Source: a virus. Taken from it: a stretch of DNA of 44,872 nt. Below the pieces are notes generated by a model. That model had not been told where the DNA came from. It made no database searches and was given only the letters and a program-made list of their open reading frames with translations. This document shows, piece by piece, positions 40,401 to 44,872 of this stretch (position 1 is the first letter of the stretch; the number at the start of each line of letters is the position of its first letter). The translations under genes were made by a program, and so were the position numbers. The DNA is taken from the IMG/VR virus record IMGVR_UViG_3300045996_001246, positions 1 to 44,872 of that record; one strand, given 5' to 3'.

Positions 40401-40879
40401 ACTATGAAGCAGATCCGATCTATTATGTGTCGTTGTCGGGATCAGGCTCATTAACTGCGCTAGCAATTCCAAAGCCAACCCAGGCGGTGGGCCTCTCCGG
40501 ATCCGGTACTCTTACTACTTCTGGTGCCCCTGCTCTGATCCAGACCGCAAATCTCTCCGGAACAGGCTCTCTGACGGCCGTAGGAGCTCCAGGAGGTTAT
40601 GCTGGTACCTTGACCCTCTCGGGGGCTGGAACGCTCTCAGTGGCTCTCCTGCCGCGTCCTACGGGCAGTTTAGGGCTCTCGGGGGACGGTACTCTGAGTG
40701 TCACAGCTCGTCTGGGAGTGGCAAGGTCGATAAATCTTTCTGGGTCCGGTACACTGACGCTCTATGGCATCGTCCCAAGCCCCGGTGGAGGAGCGACCGT
40801 CGTCAAGGTCATCAGCGGAGGCGTTCAGGTCACCGCCACCCTCAAGGCTGTGGTCAACGGGGCCTTGGTAACGGTGTAA
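37481..40879 (+). CDS. Large repeat protein with two lectin-like domains, 1132 aa
   Basis: The 1132-residue protein has an N-terminal beta-sandwich (1-155), then about 22 short repeats of the form LSGSGTL(S/T), many separated by 12-16 residue linkers such as PTQIPTPIQ. Two ~220-residue domains (about 200-430 and 685-905) are copies of each other: LWYTAKDVSG/LWFKASALSG, then IRFDGFDDSLTL/VRFDGSNDYLLL and a closing VVTTAERQVLESYLNQ/VLSSTERQVVESYLNQ, the concanavalin A-like (LamG) pattern. It has no signal peptide. Codons are richer in T than in its neighbours. It is likely a virion adhesin; a head fibre or connector-region spike fits its place between connectors. Confidence 0.65.
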   Translation: MATLTAYPTSNSVISGTVWATLTNAYGAPDTTVATYTSSTSSATGTVEYGTYDFSAIPAGSTINSVTVGVTQGCNNTGRLLAPQYQVFLAGSQSGTTQTGTLQTALTLNTFAATVFTLAQLQTSNNVRVRIIARKAASTQSGIQNIDAVAITVDYTPPSQNFSGSATLSGSGTLSGVGTVVSSGTFSGSGTLTLAPPPTSIPNVVLWYTAKDVSGLADGAAVTTLASRVGSSNAAQATSNQQPTKQTVSGEPVIRFDGFDDSLTLDGTALGVTNNIAGLSIFIRAKLNSVPTVTSGHFLSFSTNAINSSRITVRIPGNTSNFALGGRRVDGTSLVVVSGGTYGTSAPRAISAIYDFANNDLFGWLDGSSVISNTNWDTSSGNTSATNSAGAALGALASGSSEFLAIDLYEVVIINRVVTTAERQVLESYLNQSSSGFANLSGSGTLVIESPSETGYYSEIYSDVYGAAPTGFTGSLTLSGSGTLSFPTQTPTPIQTANLSGAGTLSFPTQIPTPIQIANLSGSGTLSFPTQIPTPIQVANLSGSGTLSLPSQIPAPIQTANLSGSGTLSGLGSPTPLGALALSGSGTLSGLSSLVTTLGSVLLSGSGTLSTSAIPSPIQALNLSGSGTLSGVGLVIFVGTLNLAGSGTLTTSGAPNPISAVALSGSGTLSALSGPITISNLSLWFKASALSGQADGSAVTSWNSEVGTSTASQATGANQPTKVTPIGATAVRFDGSNDYLLLNGDALTFSNNIAGATVFVRAKFTTTPSVGHMLYATVNGSNGIRLSVYSSSGAGSLAARRPDGSTLALLVGGTGAGTTLVKTHTAVFDFANSDAFIYLDGVLTNSSTSFLTSGNTNASDASLVAIGSHPAGGTEFLGFDLYELLVYNRVLSSTERQVVESYLNQTLTLVGSTALSGSGTLTTAAIPKPLGAASLAGSGSLSTSSIPKPFGASVLSGSGTLSAVQVGNDFYDDDYEADPIYYVSLSGSGSLTALAIPKPTQAVGLSGSGTLTTSGAPALIQTANLSGTGSLTAVGAPGGYAGTLTLSGAGTLSVALLPRPTGSLGLSGDGTLSVTARLGVARSINLSGSGTLTLYGIVPSPGGGATVVKVISGGVQVTATLKAVVNGALVTV
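38910..39510 (+). repeat. Dense block of LSGSGTL repeats
   Basis: Within the 1132-aa protein, ten consecutive repeat units lie here, three with near-identical linkers (FPTQIPTPIQ type). Further units lie at 37970-38060, 38800, 40220-40370 and 40430-40760. At the DNA level the copies differ at many third positions, so this is an old or diverged expansion. Confidence 0.7.
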
Positions 40880-40881
40880 AC

Positions 40882-40888
40882 CGATACT
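40882..40888 (+). promoter_or_regulatory. CGATACT motif, candidate -10 element
   Basis: This copy is intergenic, 2 bases after the stop of the large repeat gene and 16 bases before ATG 40905, with GGGAGGAG in between. Confidence 0.5.
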
Positions 40889-40904
40889 AAGAGGGAGGAG
40901 ATTT

Positions 40905-41327
40905 ATGTCATTCCAGGGTATGCTGGCCCATCGTTGTAAGCTCATCGATTCTGTCGAGACATCGACCGATGGGTCTTCTACCTATGCCTGGACCTATCTC
41001 ACCGAAGCCGATCTCACGACCCATAAGATTTTCCGCTGCTTTCTAGATCTTAATTTCCTGCGCCGGGGCAAGGATTCAATGTGGGTTGAGGCCGCAGGCC
41101 GCCCCCAGGATCGTACCGGAGTAGTCTTCTTCCCCGGAAATACTCCGGTCAAGTCTGGCATGAGGATCGAAATGACCAAGGGGCCTTCCGGGATCTTTTC
41201 TATCGGAGGAGCCCTGGATGAAGCCTGGACTCCACACAAGATGCATCACCTGGAGTTTGGGGTGATCGAGGTTGCTGCGGTCGTGAAGCGCCCTAACCGG
41301 GTTAACAATCCGAGCACGGCCGGGTGA
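40905..41327 (+). CDS. Putative head-closure protein, 140 aa
   Basis: ATG 40905 follows GGGAGGAG. The 140-residue protein is beta-rich with a small barrel pattern: RCFLDLNFL, RTGVVFFPGNTPVKSGMRIEM and HHLEFGVIEVAAV. The order 'W...+...G......G.+i.........i' followed by H..h.v....' is usual in head-closure/stopper proteins such as SPP1 gp16 and HK97-type homologues. It is followed by the HK97 gp10-like and tail-terminator candidates, the normal connector order. Confidence 0.6.
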   Translation: MSFQGMLAHRCKLIDSVETSTDGSSTYAWTYLTEADLTTHKIFRCFLDLNFLRRGKDSMWVEAAGRPQDRTGVVFFPGNTPVKSGMRIEMTKGPSGIFSIGGALDEAWTPHKMHHLEFGVIEVAAVVKRPNRVNNPSTAG

Positions 41328-41331
41328 TCTC

Positions 41332-41733
41332 ATGGCTCAGGGATATTTTCAGATCCTGGTGACAGGACTCGATGACATGATCGATGCGATGGATACTCTC
41401 ATGAAGCCTCCATCCTTTCGAACGACCGCAGCCCTGGAGGCCGCACTCCAGAAGGGATTCGGAATCACTCAAGAGGATGTCCACATAATCAGCGGCAATC
41501 TGTTTGATTCTGGCTACACCGAATCCGACCTGGATCGCTGGACCTGGGAGGGTTCGATCAACTACGGAGGGGTGCCCGGAACTCCGGCCTATTATGCGAT
41601 CTACGAGCTCAACAGGCCCGGCACTAGACCAGATGGAACCCCCCACGATTTCTTTCTCGGCCTTGAGGCCGTAGAACAGGACTTCGAGGATGCCATCGAC
41701 ACTTTCTTCGATCCATTGAAGGGACATGTCTGA
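41332..41733 (+). CDS. HK97 gp10-like tail-completion protein
   Basis: The 133-residue protein has the gp10 pattern: an N-terminal helix with LDDMIDAMDTL, then HIISGNLFDSGYTES near residues 48-62 ('tG.L..S'), a W-x-G-x-I-x-Y-G strand pair (TWEGSINYGG near 70-79), YYAIYELNRPG ('YA.yqE'), and a closing HDFFLGLEAVEQDF helix. Such proteins link head and tail. The next gene starts on the last base of its stop codon (TGATG). Confidence 0.75.
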   Translation: MAQGYFQILVTGLDDMIDAMDTLMKPPSFRTTAALEAALQKGFGITQEDVHIISGNLFDSGYTESDLDRWTWEGSINYGGVPGTPAYYAIYELNRPGTRPDGTPHDFFLGLEAVEQDFEDAIDTFFDPLKGHV

Positions 41734-42245
41734 TGTCTGACTCGAATCTATTACTTCCTGCGGCGTATCGCTATGTCATGGCTCAGGCTTCCGTGCAGGC
41801 CTTGATCACGGATGGTACGATCGGCAAAGATACCGTAGGCGGGGCCTATGCATCGGGTTGGGTCTTCTCTGGATCTAACGATGGCATTCCTCCTCGCAAT
41901 GTTGAGGGCTCTGAGCAGTGTGCGATTCTATTCATGTCCTACTCCCATTGGTCCTCGGCAGTCCGCCACCATTCTGGACAGTTCCCGATCCTCACGGTAT
42001 CGATCTTTGCCGATCCGGATCGTGATGATAACGATAGCCCGATTGCCAAGAATGCGGAATCCAAGGCCAAGCGTGTGTGGGATGTCATAGACCCGTTGTT
42101 CCATGATCCACGAAACGTGGTTCATTGGTTCGATACTCTGCCTGTAATCTCTACCGTCCAGGGTTCCCCCCTTTCCATCCTTGACATCCCTGACGGCGAT
42201 GGTGCCGTTCGTGGAACGGCTCGCTACAATTTACATCTCTACTGA
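41733..42245 (+). CDS. Putative tail terminator, 170 aa
   Basis: ATG 41733 overlaps the previous stop codon. The 170-residue product has a small alpha/beta layout typical of tail terminators: a first helix (LPAAYRYVMAQASVQAL), then strands (CAILFMSYSHWS and FPILTVSIFADP), a charged helix (KNAESKAKRVWDVIDPLF) and closing strands (GTARYNLHLY). Such proteins cap the tail tube and set its length. The order adaptor, closure, completion, terminator is correct. A chance CGATACT copy lies at 42131 within it. Confidence 0.65.
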   Translation: MSDSNLLLPAAYRYVMAQASVQALITDGTIGKDTVGGAYASGWVFSGSNDGIPPRNVEGSEQCAILFMSYSHWSSAVRHHSGQFPILTVSIFADPDRDDNDSPIAKNAESKAKRVWDVIDPLFHDPRNVVHWFDTLPVISTVQGSPLSILDIPDGDGAVRGTARYNLHLY

Positions 42246-42255
42246 GGAGGATGCC

Positions 42256-42606
42256 ATGCCCCACAGCAGGCTGACGCGCATCCCCAAGAGTGTGTTCATC
42301 TTCATGTTGGTTGGTGCGTTGTTGATGGGTGTCGCCATCACCTACGGAATTCGAGCTCGTGAGGAAGCCAAGGGTCATCCTTTCAGTGCCGAGCAATTAG
42401 AGTGGATCGATGGCGTTGCTGTGGGTGCAGCATATAAGGATCAATACTCGACCTGGAAGGCCACCCCAGGCCATAGCGAGAACGATGCCCGAGCATTCCC
42501 TGAAATCAGGTGCGCGGGGAAGTTTTATCCTTCTCAGCCTGTTGCTATGAAAGGCTGCGTGACAGCGGTCAAGGGCCGTCCAGATAACGGTTACCAATAT
42601 CCATAA
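42256..42606 (+). CDS. Single-pass membrane protein before the endolysin, 116 aa
   Basis: ATG 42256 follows GAGGAGGAT; the in-frame start at 42181 lies in the preceding gene. The product has one transmembrane helix (FIFMLVGALLMGVAITYGI, about residues 14-33) and a ~80-residue outside or periplasmic-type tail with two cysteines (IRCAGK and KGCVTA). Lying just before the endolysin it could be a lysis partner, but a holin usually has at least one more helix or a characteristic charge pattern. A virion or membrane protein of other function is possible. Confidence 0.55.
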   Translation: MPHSRLTRIPKSVFIFMLVGALLMGVAITYGIRAREEAKGHPFSAEQLEWIDGVAVGAAYKDQYSTWKATPGHSENDARAFPEIRCAGKFYPSQPVAMKGCVTAVKGRPDNGYQYP

Positions 42607-42615
42607 GGAGTGCTC

Positions 42616-43908
42616 TTGACTCTCGTAGGTGTCGATGTTTCTCAGTACCAGACCTCGTGGACTCCCGAGTCTGGTATTTCCTTTGCCTTTGTGAGAGCCA
42701 CCAAAGGCAACAACCACAAGGACGAGGCCTACACACGAAATCTCGCTGCCGCCCGTGCAGCCGGTCTGGTCGTTGGCCACTATCATTTTCAGGATGCCCT
42801 GTCCCCTGTTGCTGATCAAGTCCAGTGGTTCCTCGCAAACTCCGACATCCGAGACGGCGACATGATCGTCTGGGATTGGGAGGTCCGTGATGCGGGCCAC
42901 AATCCGATCTTGAAGTCTGCGGACAAGGACTATGCTCTCAAGACGCTGGCACTAGCCAAGCCCCATTGCCAGGTCGGGCTCTACACAGGCCGCAACTATT
43001 GGGAAGTCCAGGATGAGACCGGATTCTTCGGAGATTTTCTGTGGATGGCTTATTACAGTGAGTTGCCTCCGCCTCATCCATGGACCTTTTGGCAGTATGT
43101 GGATGGCAAGAATCATCCGACCGGCGTCGATCATAACAAAGCAAACTTCACCACCAAGTCTGAACTATTAGCCTGGGCTCGTGCCCGCATTCCGAAGGAA
43201 CCTGTAGTGACTGCCAATATTATCAACACCGGGGGAGCTCTTCTGCCCGAGATCAATTCCATCGCCCGGGAAATTGAAAGCCATCTTCGCACCAAGGGTT
43301 ACGTCCTGACCACCATTTATGGGACGACCACCTGGCCAGACCACCAGAACCTCCGCTGTCTTGATTTTATGATCAGCACATCATCGAGTTTGGGTAAGGC
43401 AGCCGGAGACGCCATCGCGGCCTACATCATTGCCAATGCTGCCCGGTTGAGGGTTAATTGGTTTATCTGGTATGGTCGGATTTGGCGTCGGCTTGATCTC
43501 GGTAAGGGTCAGGGATGGGACACTTACTACGGCACGAACAAGCACTATGACCACGTGCATCTGGAGTGTGCTGCCGGAACCTACGTACCTCCTCCGGATG
43601 TTCCATTGCCTCCTCCGCCACCACCTTACCCAATTCCGACCACTAAGACGGTCTATGCCTCCAAGCTCATCCCCGGTCAGCAGAACTCGGATTCGGTGTG
43701 GTGGGTCCAGAAGTCCCTCAACAAGATTAGTCCTACCCTTGTGGGTGGAAAGATCTTGGTCTTGAACGGCGACTATGATGCAGCCACGGTGGCCCAGGTC
43801 AAGCTCTTCCAGAAGCAGAAGTGCTACGACTATCCGGACGGGGATATCGGCCCTAGGCAGGCCACGGTTCTGTTCAAGCTCGCTGGCTATACCTTGACCA
43901 TCGTCTGA
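42616..43908 (+). CDS. Three-domain endolysin: GH25 muramidase, ARB-07466-like domain, peptidoglycan-binding domain
   Basis: TTG 42616 is preferred, because AAGGAG (42605-42610) lies 5 bases upstream; a GTG at 42610 overlaps that site. Residues 1-~190 form a GH25 muramidase: VGVDVSQYQ, FAFVRATKG, VGHYHFQDA and IVWDWEVRD. Residues ~200-335 match an ARB-07466-like C-terminal domain: TTTWPDHQNLRCLDFMI, WFIWYGRIWRR and HYDHVHLE. A Pro-rich linker follows (PLPPPPPPYP), then a peptidoglycan-binding domain (WWVQKSLNKISP, then GDYDAATVAQVKLFQKQ). The enzyme would cut the cell-wall glycan at lysis. It overlaps the next gene by one base. Confidence 0.88.
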   Translation: MTLVGVDVSQYQTSWTPESGISFAFVRATKGNNHKDEAYTRNLAAARAAGLVVGHYHFQDALSPVADQVQWFLANSDIRDGDMIVWDWEVRDAGHNPILKSADKDYALKTLALAKPHCQVGLYTGRNYWEVQDETGFFGDFLWMAYYSELPPPHPWTFWQYVDGKNHPTGVDHNKANFTTKSELLAWARARIPKEPVVTANIINTGGALLPEINSIAREIESHLRTKGYVLTTIYGTTTWPDHQNLRCLDFMISTSSSLGKAAGDAIAAYIIANAARLRVNWFIWYGRIWRRLDLGKGQGWDTYYGTNKHYDHVHLECAAGTYVPPPDVPLPPPPPPYPIPTTKTVYASKLIPGQQNSDSVWWVQKSLNKISPTLVGGKILVLNGDYDAATVAQVKLFQKQKCYDYPDGDIGPRQATVLFKLAGYTLTIV

Positions 43909-44872
43909 TGAAGATAGGAATGCGAACGGCCCTGAGCCAGCGCAACGGTTATGGTAAGGACGGCATTGGCCTGGCTCGGGCATTGGTGGCCCGAGGCCAT
44001 GATGTGCGGATCGCGCCCACCGATGTGGATGTTCCTATCCCTCGGGACATTGCCGCTTTGCTGACCAAGCCCTACGATGCTTCGATGGATCTTTCGATCT
44101 GGCACCTGGGCCCCGAGAGGACCGATCTTTTCAAGCCTCACGATATCAAGATCGGGAGGCGCAATATCCATTGGACCATGACCGGATGGAAGATGGTCTC
44201 CCATCTCGATTGGGCTCCGAAGTGGGCCGAGGCCATGGAGTATTTCGATGATGTGGTGGTCTATGATCCGGCATCATTCGAGGCGGTTGAGCCGTTGGTC
44301 CCGGCAGAGAAGTTGTATCGGGTCATGGGAGGGTACGATGCAGACTCATGGAAGCCCCGCCCAGCACCGCGCACTGAGATGCCGTATCGCTTCGGGATGC
44401 TCGGAGTCCTTGGCGCACGTAAGGGTCCGATGACGGCGCTGTTATCCTGGATGATGTTGAAGCAGAAGTATGGAGAGGGGTTCAATGCAGAACTTCACCT
44501 GTGGAGCAACGCACCTGTCATCACAGTGGGTACACGGCTCCCTGAGGGGGTCTACGTTAACCACGGCTATTGGCTCCCAGAGCAGGTTCAGCAGTATTAC
44601 TACGGACTGGACACCCTACTCTGCCCATCTATCGCTGAAGGAAAGACCCTACCAGCGGTAGAGGCCATAGCCTCGGCCACCAACGTGATCTTGTCCGACA
44701 TTCCGGCCCACCGTGCTTGGTGTGATCCGAGCATGGCGACCTTCGTCCCCATCGAAAAGGAGATCATTCCTCTTGAGGGGTATGTAGGCGATCAGGTTTC
44801 GACCGAGGCCCTTGCGGATGCGATGTGGGACGCCTACCAGAATCGATCAAGGTATGCCGAACGAGCTCGTCA
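43908..44872 (+). CDS. GT-B-type glycosyltransferase (partial, runs off the window)
   Basis: The frame is open from ATG 43908 (TGATG overlap with the endolysin stop) to the window end, 321 codons. It begins KIGMRTALSQRNGYGKDGIGLARALVARGH, the glycine-rich start of a GT-B nucleotide-sugar fold. The C-terminal half has NHGYWLPEQVQQYYYGLDTLLCPSIAEGKTLPAVEA, the 'l...y..ad.l..PS..EG...p..Ea.A' signature of GT4-type retaining transferases with the E-x7-E pair (EG...VEA). A phage glycosyltransferase could modify host surface sugars or phage DNA or virion. The acceptor cannot be told. The real end lies beyond 44872. Confidence 0.8.
   Translation, partial: MKIGMRTALSQRNGYGKDGIGLARALVARGHDVRIAPTDVDVPIPRDIAALLTKPYDASMDLSIWHLGPERTDLFKPHDIKIGRRNIHWTMTGWKMVSHLDWAPKWAEAMEYFDDVVVYDPASFEAVEPLVPAEKLYRVMGGYDADSWKPRPAPRTEMPYRFGMLGVLGARKGPMTALLSWMMLKQKYGEGFNAELHLWSNAPVITVGTRLPEGVYVNHGYWLPEQVQQYYYGLDTLLCPSIAEGKTLPAVEAIASATNVILSDIPAHRAWCDPSMATFVPIEKEIIPLEGYVGDQVSTEALADAMWDAYQNRSRYAERAR

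Noticed and set aside
32145-42137. CGATACT copies at 32145, 36247 and 42131 as promoters
   Set aside because: These lie inside coding regions with no start codon within about 60 bases downstream, so they are treated as chance or unexplained copies.
1-44872. tRNA genes, insertion sequences, attachment sites or a replication origin
   Set aside because: I looked for cloverleaf-like repeats, transposase motifs, integrase genes and iteron clusters, and saw none that I could support.

Overview
The window is part of a double-stranded DNA tailed-phage genome. Every gene I can support is on the + strand, genes are packed tightly with many 4-base ATGA or GTGA overlaps, and no gene-free stretch exceeds about 110 bases. 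By eye the GC content is in the upper fifties percent. GTG/TTG starts, two probable leaderless genes, an actinobacterial-type zinc-ribbon protein (DUF7455-like, 19335-19535) and a GH25 muramidase joined to an ARB-07466-like domain suggest an actinobacterial host. The host genus cannot be named from the sequence. The HK97-type connector and tail-terminator genes suggest a siphovirus-like particle. No tape measure, integrase, tRNA or CRISPR array is visible.

Layout. (1) 1-10.1 kb, replication and recombination: clamp-loader delta'-like and delta-like proteins, a family A DNA polymerase with an unusual C-terminal extension, a gp32-like single-strand binding protein behind a near-consensus sigma70 promoter, an endonuclease VII-like HNH nuclease, a RecA recombinase, a large protein of DUF932-like appearance, and several very small proteins. 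(2) 10.1-16.9 kb, host adsorption: after a strong terminator come a minor structural protein, a repeat-rich tail fibre/spike, and four further fibre-type proteins. Three of these share the same N-terminal anchor. (3) 16.9-23.8 kb, a second replication/repair block: a split Rad50/SbcC (N half at 16914, C half at 22102), SbcD/Mre11, a Cas4-like iron-sulphur nuclease, a bacterial-type beta sliding clamp and a DnaX-type clamp-loader ATPase. (4) 23.8-42.2 kb, packaging and head: terminase, Mu gp29-like portal, MuF-like protein, protease with nested scaffold, decoration protein, lambda gpE-like capsid protein, and head-tail connectors, interspersed with several probable surface-binding proteins. (5) 42.2-44.9 kb: a membrane protein, a three-domain endolysin, and a glycosyltransferase running off the right edge.

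How they may work together. The phage seems to carry a bacterial-style processivity system (beta clamp, DnaX, delta and delta' candidates), but its only visible polymerase is a Pol I-family enzyme. That polymerase ends in a segment resembling the C-terminal domain of bacterial DnaE. RecA, SSB, endonuclease VII, SbcCD and the Cas4-like nuclease form a recombination and end-processing set. A 7-base motif, CGATACT, recurs just upstream of structural-gene starts from 10 kb onward and is a candidate late-promoter core. In two places a -10-like hexamer ends exactly 7 bases before a start codon lacking a Shine-Dalgarno sequence, consistent with leaderless transcripts.
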